Shown here: piece after piece, positions 48,612 through 58,984 of the stretch
How positions within the stretch are numbered: the stretch's first letter is position 1
Layout: each line of letters opens with the position of its first letter
Source: Cladopsammia gracilis
Lineage: Eukaryota; Cnidaria; Anthozoa; Scleractinia; Dendrophylliidae
DNA length: 64,000 bases
Direction: 5' to 3'
Assembly: GCA_022457155.1 (NCBI GenBank)
Contig: JAJGOT010000433.1
Location: 592,501 to 656,500 of the forward strand
The notes under the pieces: model-generated
Seen by the model: only the letters and a program-made list of their open reading frames with translations
The model's database searches: none
What the model was told of the DNA's origin: nothing
Translations under genes and position numbers: made by a program

Positions 48612-49280
48612 ATTACTTACAGATCATTAAGAGGAAGATATCAAGAGAATAAGTACCTTTGTTATAAATGTTTACAGACCATTAAGAGGAAGATATCAAG
48701 AGCATAAGTACCTTTGTTATAAATGCTTACAGACCATTAAGAGGAGATATCAAGAGAATAAGTACCTTTGTTATACAAGAAATGCTTTCCAATCATTAAG
48801 AGGAAGATATCATGAGAACAAGTACCTTTGTTATAAATGCTTACAGACCATTAAGAGGAAGATATCAAGAAAATAAGTATCTTTGTTATAAATGCTTACA
48901 GACCATTAAGAGGAGATATCAAGAGAATAAGTACCTTTGTTATAAATGCTTACAGACCATTAACAGGAAGATATCAAGAGAATAAGTACCTTTGTTATAA
49001 ATGCTTACAGACCATTAACAGGAAGATATCAAGAGAATAAGTACCTTTGTTATACACGCTTACAGACCATTAAGAGGAGATATCAAGAGAATAAGTACCT
49101 TTGTTATAAATGCTTACAGACCATTAAGAGGAAGATACAGCTGTATCAAGAGGAATAAGTACCTTTGTTACATATGCTTACAGAACATTAAGAGGAGATA
49201 TCAAGAGAATAAATAATTAAGTACAGTACCTTTGTTATAAATGCTTACAGACCATTAAGAGGAAGATATCAAGAGAATCT
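48612..49280. repeat. 53-55 bp minisatellite, about 12 units
   Basis: Units carry GCTTACAGACCATTAAGAGG, AAGATATCAAGAGAATAAGT and ACCTTTGTTATAAAT. One measured period is 55 bp (48674 to 48729). It starts where the palindrome cluster ends. Confidence 0.9.
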
Positions 49281-49348
49281 TCGAACAGAAAATAAAACAT
49301 AATCAGAGTTTTTATGACAGAAGGCGATGAAATTGAAAAAATTGACCA

Positions 49349-49349
<1 letters not shown>

Positions 49350-49407
<58 letters not shown>
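49350..49407. repeat. AAT microsatellite
   Basis: About 19 AAT units with one AAC interruption near the right end. Confidence 0.9.
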
Positions 49408-49409
<2 letters not shown>

Positions 49410-49531
49410 TAATTTTTTTGATTATGATTGTGTTGTCACAGTTGCAATTTATTTACACCCTGCATGGTCATCTGCAGCCCAACACAATTATGTTTACTCT
49501 TAGAGTACAAGTAGAATTATTTTAAACAAAA

Positions 49532-49824
49532 CTAAACCATTATTTTTGGGTTTCCACTGATATAAAGATGTCTTTTGGGCTTTTTAAAGTGACAATAAAA
49601 ATAATGACATAGCTCCTTTAATAGCTCCTTTTCTTTTTTTATATGCACCTGTGGCCCATCATGGCCGTAAACCTTTCGGACCCGGGACAAAAAGTTATCG
49701 AGATTTTCGAGAAGTGGCCCCTGGTCTTGGTTGTTCAAACTGTGACTCCCATGCGTTTTCAAAGAGTTAAAACTCTCATCAACTCCCACTGATTCTCTTT
49801 TTCGTTTGATCCAGTAATCATAAA
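49532..49824 (-). other. Possible exon, basic helical segment
   Basis: An acceptor-like CATTAG precedes 49824 on the minus strand. The frame then reads YDYWIKRKRESVGVDESFN, a polar stretch, ENLDNFLSRVRKVYGHDG, and KKEKELLKELCHYF, with a stop at 49532. Hydrophobic residues just upstream (IPLGILALV) are in the same frame. The YxYWxxKRKR start recalls helical segments seen in chromatin factors of the EPC/BRPF type, but the rest does not match, so no function is given. It lies in the same orientation as the PLAT exons at 52-53.6 kb and could be a later exon of that gene. Confidence 0.35.
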
Positions 49825-50363
49825 CTAATGCAAGGATACCCAGTGGTATTTATGTCACTGATGATACTAAACTAACTTCCTAACAGAACTTACTTCACAA
49901 GATGAAAGGTTCTGTGAAACTCCTAGAGCAACTTTTTTTACCTGAAAAGATTGAAAAAATAATAATGTTGAATATCAAACAAGTAATCAGCTTTTTCTAC
50001 TGTTCACAGTCAACACACTTCAGTTTCAGTCCCTTGTTAATGACTATCTCTCAAAAGCCACAACTTTACCTGTTTCCGAGGGTAGGCGCTTATCAATCAA
50101 AGATTTTACACCAAAACAATGTGATTGAAATTTCCATGTATTTCAACTAAAAGAGGTTTCCAACGATTGCACACTAGCATAGAAATCAGGCCACACTCAA
50201 TACTTTTTTGCCACCTACCTCATCTGTCAATGTTCTTTTTAACAATTGAATCAATGCTTCAATGCCATATGGCAATCGGCAACAACCAGCTGAAAAGGAG
50301 TACAAAAAATGCTTTCAACAAACAAGAACACTGTGGTGGTCAGCTTGCAGTGAAGCAATCTAG

Positions 50364-50541
50364 CAGGGCTGTCACTAAGATTTCAAGTTGCTGGGTATAT
50401 GCAATTAGTAGGCGGGGAATTCAACAGCTAGTAAGTTTTTTTCGTTTTATTTTTCTTTTGTTTCCTATGAAAGTAGTCGGGGGTTCATGCTCATAGAAGC
50501 CGGGGGAAATCCCCAGCCCCCGGCCCTTAATGACAGCCCTG
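50364..50541. mobile_element. hAT-like MITE, 178 bp
   Basis: CAGGGCTGTCACTAAG at the left is mirrored by CTTAATGACAGCCCTG at the right, with two mismatches. CAGGG ends are usual for hAT elements. A target duplication is not clear. No coding content. Confidence 0.6.
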
Positions 50542-52036
50542 AAACTAGTCCACTGGGATAAAAGAGGTTTGTTTCCCTGATATAAACATTTTGAATTCAC
50601 ACTATCTTTCTTCATATGATTTATACTTCCTTCGCTCCAGACCTTTTCATGAAGGGTGACAGTCCTTGTACCATTTGTGACATCATTGCAACAAAAGATG
50701 TCTTTTAGTTTGATGACCAACTTATGCAGGATGAAGAAGGCTTCCAAAGAGTGCTCAAATGAGAGCGATCCCCTGAACTGGGCCAGAGATACACAAAATT
50801 TTTGCTTTGTCTGTACGCCTAAAAGCAAAAAGTGATACACTAGCCCTTGCAAACAATGTTTTGGCCAGTTTGGTTGCAATTTTTCAAAAAAAAAAAAACC
50901 AGCATTAATGGCTAAAAATTGCCCCTAAAACTTCGAAATTTTGAAGTTCTTCACTCACTTTCGTACAGAATAAATTTATTTACTATTTCATAATTCAAAC
51001 TACTATCTCCAACAGTTTTGTGCCACCACTAATGGCTTGGGAGTTTTTGGAATAACACTGTACAATATTCAAATGAAAGCTTCTGAGCAGCTTGTTTCTG
51101 TGACACAGTACCATACACAATGAAGAAGAGAGTTATAACTTGTAAGTATGTGAGTGGAAATACAAAATTTACGAAATCAAACGCACGGACTTTAGTTTAG
51201 AGAAAATGTGAAGATTCCCAGGGGCTGAAAGGTACAGGGTGATGCAGAGTTGAGATTGGAGAAACATGAGCATAGTTTATTAACTATACAAGACCTGACC
51301 TGCATATACATGTACATGTAGATCCCAATCTTTTTCCATTGTCTTCATAATCAACCAGCCAGCAGTTACAAGGGAAAATCCACCACTCATGAATAATAAT
51401 CACTATCTCCTCAAGGTACATGTACTTCTCGCCCGTCAAGGCTGATACAAACCTTCTCAAGCTGAATCAGGGAGAGAATGGATGACCACAGTGAGACCAA
51501 AAGTGGTACACCTGTAATGTCAATGCAGTAGTTATACGTAGCACAAGATCCACTGCCAAATAAAATTAGAAGGGGATTTGAACCACGGAAGGGTGGAAAA
51601 ATAACCATAACCCAATGTCAAGTTCTAGTTACTTGAATGTTCAACTTTCTGTATTTAAAAATGGCCAGAGACCTAACATCATTCCTGCTTAATAGAATTA
51701 ACTCTCTCTTACTTCCCTCCTTTTTGATCAAACAAATGTTAAGTTTTAAAATACATGTATCAACATAAGTGGGAACAACACAGCAATCAAAACTTGGAAA
51801 ACACTATGACGCCAATGATCAGGTTCTCTTTTTCTCTGGAAAATTCAGCAACTTTCGTATGTGAAATCTCAAGGTAAGTCAACAGGAGAAAGACTTCTTT
51901 TTTCTGTGTCTCACCTTGAGTTTCAATGCAGGCAAAGATTGGCAGCTTTACGGCAAAGGAGGGCAAAAGACATTACTGTCACTCCACAACAAACTGAAAT
52001 AAAAGATAGAAGAACTAGACTCTAATATCAACTCAC

Positions 52037-52236
52037 ATTTCCAACATCTACGGTTTGCAAGTTAATCTTGGTGTTTGCTCCGCACTAAAACTTGTCTTTT
52101 GTGTCACAAATCTGTTTCAATTCAATGATACCAGTGCAGGTGTCCCCTTTATCTCCAAATATTTGAAAATAAATGTTTGAATCTGTTCCTGCATTCTTCA
52201 CATTGCCTGTCTTTATCCTTACACTGTAATCAGCAA
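52037..52236 (-). pseudogene. PLAT/LH2 domain exon with in-frame TAG
   Basis: The minus-strand exon has acceptor TTTTCATTACAG before 52236 and donor AAT|GTGAGT after 52037. In phase with the upstream exon it reads VADYSVRIKTGNVKNAGTDS, then NIYFQIFGDKGDT, KDKF, a TAG, then CGANTKINLQTVDVGN. This is the first half of a PLAT (lipoxygenase homology) beta-sandwich: Y-x-V-x-[IV]-x-TG, GTD-x-N-[VI]-Y, the GDxGDT turn and the DxG strand. PLAT domains bind lipids or partner proteins at membranes and occur singly or in long tandem rows, as in LOXHD1. The TAG sits where E or K is usual after KF. Either the locus is a pseudogene or one base is wrong. Confidence 0.6.
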
Positions 52237-52719
52237 CTGTAATGAAAATAACATTTACATGAATAGTCTCTAATGCAGCTGAGATACGGGCCTCATTCAC
52301 ACCCTTCAGCTTCCTGAAACAAAATGAAGACCTGTTCCAAATGCCGGGTTACTGCTGTGCAGAACACAATACAAGTCAGGAATTACATTATGTAGCCATT
52401 TAAAAACATTACATGGATTGTACTTTGCTATTAACCACACTGGTACCAATTTACTGATCTCAAATAGCATGCCAAGATGCCGAACCAACAACTTAATAAA
52501 TAAATGCTATGAACGTATTTTAATGAGCTGTATAAAATATCCGCTTTTAAAGAATTTTGATGCTTTTATAAACATTTCTCTGAAAGGCAGACATGATATT
52601 ATTTTCACATAACATGTCTCTAAACTGTCCAGTTAAAATTCTCTGCAAATCAAATTTAATAGCAAAACAAATACTCAAGAGAGTTGTTTCTTGCATTTTA
52701 TCATTTTGATATGTTAACT

Positions 52720-53286
52720 CAGGGACCGCGCAGCAAGTTTTCGAGTGGGGGGGGCTAAAGAAGAATGCGTGAAGGAATTTTTTTTTTTTGTGGGCGGGGG
52801 GGGGGGGGGGGGGGGGGCATGCTTGTGGATTTCTATTCAATTTCTCTAAAGTGATGGAGAATGCTATTATAACGATAAAACTATTGATTTTTTTCCGCAT
52901 CTTCAGTGATGTTGCCATCGGGTCTGAAAATTCACCATCACTAAATTGAAATATCATAGATTGTTATGTTATACTACTGATATCAACCTTTAATTACTAT
53001 AAATAAGCCAGAAATCCAACGATTTTGCTTGAGCTGCCTTGAACTCAACGCTGTATAATTACTCAGCAATTATTGCACGAGGCTGAGTATGGCTAATGCT
53101 TCATTCTGTCTATTTATCTGCGCGTTTGTCTTTGCCAGTAACTCTGGTCACTTTCGAATTAACGATTTTTTATAATTTTTCACTCCGTTACTTTTGTTAA
53201 ATTATTTTTTGTTTAATTTATTCTTATTCTTGTAAAAAAGTGGGGGTGCTAAAGCCCCCCCAGCCCCTCCCTCTGCCCGGTCCCTG
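52720..53286. mobile_element. hAT-like non-autonomous transposon in the PLAT intron
   Basis: The ends are CAGGGACCGCGCAG (52720) and the mirror CTGCCCGGTCCCTG (to 53286). TAACT flanks both sides (52715-52719 and 53287-53291), a 5 bp duplication as in one hAT subgroup. G/C-rich subterminal runs (poly-G near 52797-52817) follow each end. It lies in the intron between the two PLAT exons. Confidence 0.7.
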
Positions 53287-53428
53287 TAACTTGATGCTTG
53301 TGCAACAATTTGCATGTATTTCATGGCAGGCCGCAGATGGTAAGCTGGCAAACTCCCTCTTCTGTTTGTATCAGGCTTAATGCTGTAAACATGCACTCCA
53401 CATTCCTAACCTGAAGTAAATACCTTAC

Positions 53429-53609
53429 CAGGTTGTTTTGGATAAAAGTTCTTTGTTGGCAGATCCCATGCCCTGCTCCCTTGCTACCCAGACATGGAAC
53501 AGAATGATGTCAGGTGCTCCCCCTGTACAGGACTGTTTAGTATCACCTCCTCCACATACCAGTCTACCACAGGACCACACCCATCATGACCCATACGCAG
53601 CTTTTCGAT
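53429..53609 (-). pseudogene. PLAT/LH2 domain exon (second half of a PLAT repeat), broken
   Basis: The acceptor TTGTTTTCAG precedes 53609 and the donor CTG|GTAAGG follows 53429. It reads IEKLRMGHDGCGPVVDWYVE, then EVILNSPVQGEHLTSFCS: the [KR]-[LI]-R-[IM]-GHDGxG...DW-[YF]-[VL]-E-x-V core of PLAT repeats. After FCS a TAG closes the frame, while the next frame over reads WVAREQGMGSANKELL, the expected end of a PLAT repeat. A one-base shift is therefore likely. The exon is 181 bp and leaves one base (G), which joins in phase with the exon at 52236. Consecutive half-domains imply a tandem-PLAT protein of LOXHD1 type. Confidence 0.6.
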
Positions 53610-53895
53610 CTGAAAACAATTAAAACAAATTTGTCAAAATAAGTGTTTGTCTTTGCACATGAGGTTCTCCAGGGGTAAAATAGCTTTAAAATGCTTCAGA
53701 CATTCACTTCTTCTGGCAAATAAAAAATTTTTGTATTAACTCCATTAACTTCGCTTATAAGCACTTATAATGAAAACAATAACTTTCAGCTGATTCAATT
53801 TTGTTTATTTTCACGGCTTATCTGAAATAGTGTGACAAATTGCGTGACACATTTAAAACCTTTGTAAATTGGAAGCAAAACATCATTAAAACCTG

Positions 53896-53986
53896 AGTCT
53901 CTCTTTCCTAGTTTCGCGCGGCCATTATCCGTTCGCTTATGTTTTTTCGTTTCTCGCTTGATGGACTAAGCTGGGAAAGAGAGACT
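53896..53986. mobile_element. Small MITE, AGTCTCTCTTTCC ends
   Basis: AGTCTCTCTTTCCTAG (53896) is mirrored by CTGGGAAAGAGAGACT (to 53986) with one mismatch, and the element is 91 bp long. No target duplication is apparent. Confidence 0.55.
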
Positions 53987-54319
53987 GCTCATACATTGTA
54001 GTCTAATTTCTCAGCAGAAGAGGGTTTTGTGGCAGATTGGCTTGTCCGTTAAGGCCTTGAAAAGCTTGTGGATGTTCTTAAAGGTATATGTTTTCTCAAT
54101 TTTTATTGCTTCATTTCCTGTATGTCTATAAAAAGCAACAATTTGAGCTAGCTTTTTTGATCACTCTGTTGCGAGATCTGGAACAATCATAAGCCTTTCG
54201 CTTTGTTAATGTTTGGTCTTTTAATATTTTATAGTAAAGATTTTCAGAACAAACGACTTCACAACAAAATATTTATTGTGAAATGATATATATGAAATAA
54301 ATCATATATGAACTGCGGA

Positions 54320-54543
54320 AATGAAATCAAATGAAGAATGATCCTTGCAGTTGTGAACGCAATTTAAGCAATTGCGAAAAAAAAGCCTGAAAAAAATTCA
54401 GGACTTCAACGGGGTTCGGACCCGGTATCACGAGGTCGCAGGTTCGAACCCCGTTGAAGTCCTGAATTTTTTTCAGGCTTCTTTTCTCAATTGCTTAAAT
54501 TGCGTTCACAACTGCGAAGATCATTCTTCATTTCATTTTAAAA
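54320..54543. mobile_element. Inverted pair of truncated tRNA-derived SINEs
   Basis: The arms 54320-54418 and 54445-54543 mirror each other. The right arm reads GAGGTCGCAGGTTCGAACCC, a tRNA T-arm/B-box region, then CGTTGAAGTCCTGAA, a T run and TTCAGG, then an AT-rich tail. The left arm is the same in reverse. The tRNA 5' half (A box) is missing from both, and they meet at a 26 bp centre. The tail keeps a CCTGAA/TTCAGG hairpin. I take the unit to be a widespread coral-type SINE, from recollection of similar sequence. Confidence 0.6.
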
Positions 54544-54695
54544 TATTTATTAATCATTGTACATGTAGCAAACGTTTGAAAACAGAATACATGGGAACAA
54601 TCCAATATTGACCATAGTGTAGTGTTGTCCGTGGGGTCTTGCAATCGCTTAACGGCATTGACTTTAATATTATTAATTAAGTTCGGCAAGTGCCA

Positions 54696-54696
54696 T

Positions 54697-54724
<28 letters not shown>
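54696..54724. repeat. TA microsatellite
   Basis: About 14 TA units. Confidence 0.9.
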
Positions 54725-54729
<5 letters not shown>

Positions 54730-54869
54730 GACAATGAAAAGGCAGAACTGGAAAAAAAAAAACGCTTAAAAAAATGAAAAGTGGTACTTTTGATAGGGGA
54801 AGATCCCGGGGGTGGGGTATTTGCCCTCTTTTTTCGCCTCCACACTGGGGCATTTGAACAGCTTAAGTA

Positions 54870-55745
54870 TAGCCTGCATGACAGGCGCTTTATGAGCCAA
54901 GCGGGGCGAGTGAAGCATTTCGCGCGAAGCGCGACACGAGGGAAGGGAAAAAATAAAGCGCCTGTAGACAGTCCATTGTTCTGGCTCTTCCACAAATCCT
55001 CGACCGTTCATCTGGTAGACGGTAATGCTGATTGGCCAATTTATACCACGTGACGATGTGTGAGATCAATTATACTAAATGTAAACAACAAGATAAAAAC
55101 AAAGCTCTCGCTCATGTTGTAAAATTTGTGTTTCCTCGACTGGAACATTCATCAAACCTTGGATTTCCTCCTGCAGTTGTTATAAAAGGTGACAGGCCAA
55201 GCACAAATCTTGCTTGTTGCTAAAAGCATTTTAGCCAAGCTTTAGAATAAGTCTACCCCAAGAACGTGCCCGAGAGATTTTTCCTTTCTGATCTTAGATA
55301 AAAATATCTAGCTGTGATACTGACAGGAGGAATTTACGCTTTCCAGAGCCGTTTAGAATATTTAGCTACGCTGTCGTTTGCTAGCTCTAGCTCTTGGCAT
55401 AACAATTTTTTTTTCTCAATTTGAAAGAGTTGTAAGATCCGGAGTTGCCACTCAATTAGGAGTTATTCGCTGCTTTATAGATCAGTTCATTTCTGAGTTT
55501 GTGATTTAATGTGAGCGCAAGTCTGCGGTTAGCATAACTTGCAATATAGATCGTGTTTTGATTGGTTATTTCGAAATCACTGCGGTCAGTTAATATTGGT
55601 GGGAGTTGGTGGGCAGAAGAGCCAGAACAATGGACTGTCTACAGGCGCTTTACTTTTTTTCCTCCCCTCGTCTCGCGCTTCGCGCTCGTGTCGCGCGAAA
55701 TGCTTCGCTCGTGCTTGGCTCATAAAGCGCCTGTCATGCAGGCTA
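54870..55745. mobile_element. 876 bp transposon with about 125 bp TIRs and TAGCCTGC ends
   Basis: TAGCCTGCATGACAGGCGCT starts the left arm (54870 to about 54995), which is mirrored from about 55615 to 55745. Flanking sequence is GCTTAAGTA (54861-54869) and GCTTAAGTG (55746-55754), a 9 bp duplication with one difference. The arms include a GCGCGAAGCGCG stem. Mutator-like elements have long TIRs and 9 bp duplications, which fits. The ~620 bp interior holds no transposase frame and may be captured DNA. It shares its first eight bases and duplication size with 191-484. Confidence 0.75.
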
Positions 55746-55754
55746 GCTTAAGTG

Positions 55755-56584
55755 TCCCCACCCTGGGGAATTTGCCAATCTTTCTAAAAAAATGCTAATG
55801 CCTAGGGTTTAGCCCGTGTGGGGATGGGCACTGCTGGAACTGACTGATGCATATAAACTCCTGCAAGTGCCAAACATTTATATACAAGAAAAATTCCCAA
55901 ATTTCACTTTGTTAAAAAGCTTATCGAAAAACAAATGGTATGTGTATCGTATATTTCACGAAATCACAACTCAAGTGATAACTTTATAGATAGATGATAA
56001 GGCTTACTTAATGGGAACCTCAGCTGAAAAACAGTTTTAGATCCAAAGTATTCGTAATGATTATATTTAACTCAGGCTGGGGTTTTAAGTTGGTATCACC
56101 GTAACTGGTTACTGAATGTGAAGGGTTCTTTTTTCAGTTTAAATTTTTATCTTTATGGTAATTTATGACGTCATTGTGTTGTTGAAGATGTCAATATGGA
56201 GTTTACAGAAGAAGATTTCATGGTAGAACCGTACAATATTCAGTCAAAAATGCATTAAAAGCATATATATATTTATAAATTTACGTGATGTTGACTTAAA
56301 CCGTCGTATTGAAAGCTCACGACAACGCAATGACGTCATAATTTCCCATCAAACTTTGCGAAAACAAACATGGCTGCGCACGGGAAATTTGAAAAAAAAA
56401 GCAAAAAAATGCAGAAACAAAATGCCCAGTATTCAAGAGTTAAAGGTTTGTAATCACCTTCAAAACCCGTAAACCAGTTTAAAAATGACACGAACTAATG
56501 ATCTAGAAGAAATATGCTTTCTAGCCGAGATTCCCTGTAATTTGTCGCATAATTAAGCTTAATGTATAAGCTTAAATAAGCTTA
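55755..56584. other. Stretch with no supported gene
   Basis: No conserved frame, exon chain or terminal repeat pair was seen. Confidence 0.35.
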
Positions 56585-56591
56585 AATAAAA

Positions 56592-57525
56592 CCCGGCGTA
56601 ACTAATCGATAAATCGATAGCCCAATAAAATCGATATTAATCGATATTAATCGATTCTAATCAATCGATTTTTAATCGGAAATCGATAAAAATCGATACC
56701 ATTTTCAGTTGTGACTATCGATTTTATCGATTCCAATCGATTTTCATTGATTATTATCGATTTCTATTAATTAATTTCGATGATGAGTCCTTATATTCCC
56801 GTGTCTTAGAACAATGAATGCCAATGAACGTCCCTGCTGTAACAGCGGGGATAACAACATCCAGAGCTACAAGTACGTTTAATAACACCACCACCAACTC
56901 TCCGTCTGCCTCTGGGATCAATAAATGGTTCTCCTGTTACCGTGCTGTACACGATGTGTAAACAAAGTATATAAATATTTATTTCCTTATGAAACATTCA
57001 GCTTATGCTGATTCTTTAAACAAAAAAAATATGTTAAAGTGCGCTACCTAGACCACCTACCATTTGATCCATCCGCTATGGGCCATAGAAATGGAACAAG
57101 CTCTCCCTGAATGTGGCCTAGCTGCCCTCTACTATTGCAAATTTTCAATGCTTGTCCTCTTGATCCGAATTTTAGATAGCATAAAATGCTTTCCGACCTC
57201 TACATCAAACAAACATTGGTATCCTTTCACAACACAATGAATTTTCATTTTTGCTGTCTCTACGCGGCCGTGCACTACCGATCGAGACATGCTCACAATT
57301 GATTACAACTCTGTAATTCGAACCGACTCTATCGTGCTATTGGGGCCCACGCTCTTCTAGTTAATAATCGATAAAAATCGATACTGTTTGGAGTGGAAAA
57401 GTTGTGACTATCGATTTTTATCGATTACCGATATTAATCGATAGTAATCGACCGATCTGATCGATTAATATCGATTTATCGATCAGCTTTCCGATGATCG
57501 ATTTTGATCGATTAGTTACGCCGGG
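56592..57525. mobile_element. 934 bp transposon with TCGAT-rich termini
   Basis: The ends CCCGGCGTAACTAATCGAT (56592) and the mirror ATCGATTAGTTACGCCGGG (to 57525) are 19 bp perfect inverted repeats. AATAAAA flanks both sides (56585-56591 and 57526-57532). About 130-160 bp at each end is packed with (T)ATCGAT repeats at near-regular spacing, probable transposase binding sites. The interior carries minus-strand gene fragments (see 56806 and 57060). Confidence 0.8.
56806..57300 (-). pseudogene. HIRAN-like domain fragments inside the TCGAT transposon
   Basis: On the minus strand an ATG at 57288 opens MSRSVVHGRVETAKMK, then IHCVVKGYQCLFDVEVGKHF. After a frameshift it continues RGQALKICNSRGQLGHIQ and GELVPFLWPIADG (about 57075-57150). 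The pattern V-x-GY...VG...L-K-[IV]...GxLGHI-x-x-EL-x-x-FL is that of a HIRAN domain, a small DNA-end-binding fold. Further on, 56806-56997 encodes TVTGEPFIDPRGRRRVGGG followed by a cysteine-rich end, a basic GRRRxGGG segment that may be the next exon. These look like decayed exons of one accessory protein. The HIRAN assignment is by eye and tentative. Confidence 0.35.
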
Positions 57526-58030
57526 AATAAAATAATGTCCATACTTTCATACTAGTGGTTTCTAGAACATAAAGTTAAGTACAAATTTGTTGTTCTGTTG
57601 CAATATGTGAAGAAAGAAAACGAAAAATTAAAGAAACGCGCTATTAAGCTTAATATGTACCTGACATTGAAGATCCTGGCTACAAACTGCAACGAAGAAA
57701 TGCGCGAAAAATAGGCCACTTCGAAAAATACCATAATAATCTTTGATGTGCACAACCTCACTGGGAGGTATATACTTCATGCAGTATGCCATATAGTCGC
57801 CCGTCTGCCATATAGTCGCTGGATACCGCGGTGTAATTATTCAAGTCTCCTTTGTTCGAACAAAGTCCTTTGGTTAGAATCTCTGAATCATGCTGAATGG
57901 CACAGTGGCATTCAGATTACATGTGGGAAAAACTATAATAACGGTAAAACCACAACGACAAACCAATGAAGACAGAGTATCGGATCTATCGTAGACCTGG
58001 ATCAGTAAAAATCTTGAAATAGTGACAACA

Positions 58031-58123
58031 GTAAAGGTAAAAACGGCAAACTGATACACTTCTGTCTCTATCTTTTCTTCTAGATCTTGCCGTTAAGGAT
58101 CAGTTTGCCGTTTTTACCTTTAC
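58031..58123. mobile_element. 93 bp fold-back element, 25 bp perfect arms
   Basis: GTAAAGGTAAAAACGGCAAA... (58031-58055) is mirrored exactly at 58099-58123 around a 43 bp loop. The flanks show no clear duplication. Confidence 0.65.
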
Positions 58124-58286
58124 ATGTAGGAACGCTAGGATGTAGCATTGTGGGTTCGTATTCGTATACAAATGTGCACCGTATGCAAATTGTCAAGAAG
58201 TTGAAGCACAGCACGTGCAGTTCGTACTGAAAACAAAAGAAATTGGAAAAATCAGGCTCACATCAAGCAGAGTCCGCGCGCGTTAA

Positions 58287-58537
58287 GGCCCGGCCAAACG
58301 AACGCAACATTTCAACGCAACATCTTGCAACATTGTTGGATGGTGTTGTGAAGGAGTTGACCAAACGCGCGCAACATGTTGCAACATGTTGGATGGTGTT
58401 GGATCAAGTTTGAAAATGGTCAAATTTGATCCAACACCATCCAACATGTTGTAACAGGGCCAAACGCGTGTTAACAAGTTACGAGCAACAATGTTGCAAG
58501 ATGTTGCGTTGAAATGTTGCGTTCGTTTGGCCGGGCC
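58287..58537. mobile_element. 251 bp fold-back MITE, TTAA-type target
   Basis: The left flank is TTAA and the right flank TTTA. GGCCCGGCCAAACGAACGCA starts a 52 bp terminal repeat that matches its mirror at 58486-58537. The interior holds a further inverted pair (CCAACACCATCCAACATGTT), so the whole element folds into one long hairpin. CAACATGTTG motifs are repeated throughout. Confidence 0.75.
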
Positions 58538-58549
58538 TTTACTCGTTAC

Positions 58550-58979
58550 CCGGGGGAGGGGGGGGGGGGGGTACTCTGCAAATTTTTGGGCGGGGGTAGG
58601 GTTAGGGGTTTGCCGCTTCGAAAAACTCTACCCTATCCTATATATTCAGACTCGCTATTTTTCAGAAACTCGTTCACTATCACAGTCTAAGATGCCAAGG
58701 GTCAGTAAAAAAAAGCCGTAGTGTCCGCTGTATCGATTTTTAAATGCCATTTTCCAGTAAACTTCGTCTAAACTAAATTCTTCACGCAACTGATCAGTTT
58801 AGCGGAAAATGATTCCCCAACTAATTCTAGACCAAAAATCTCTGCTTACGGCACCCTATCCCAGACTAAACTGCCTGAAAACTATACCCTTCACAGCGGC
58901 ACATGCCTATGCCTATATAGCTCATATATGCCTATATAGCTAAAAAATAGGAGTACCCCCCCCCCCCTCCGCCCCCCGG
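58550..58979. mobile_element. Candidate element with G-rich/C-rich inverted ends
   Basis: CCGGGGGAGGGG...TACTC at the left is mirrored by GAGTACCCC...CCTCCGCCCCCCGG at the right, about 430 bp in all. The homopolymer runs make exact ends and duplications unreadable. Confidence 0.45.
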
Positions 58980-58984
58980 AGTGG

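Noticed and set aside
50421..50879. 152-codon minus frame
   Set aside because: It overlaps the hAT-like MITE, has low complexity in its last third, and shows no recognisable motif or splice support.
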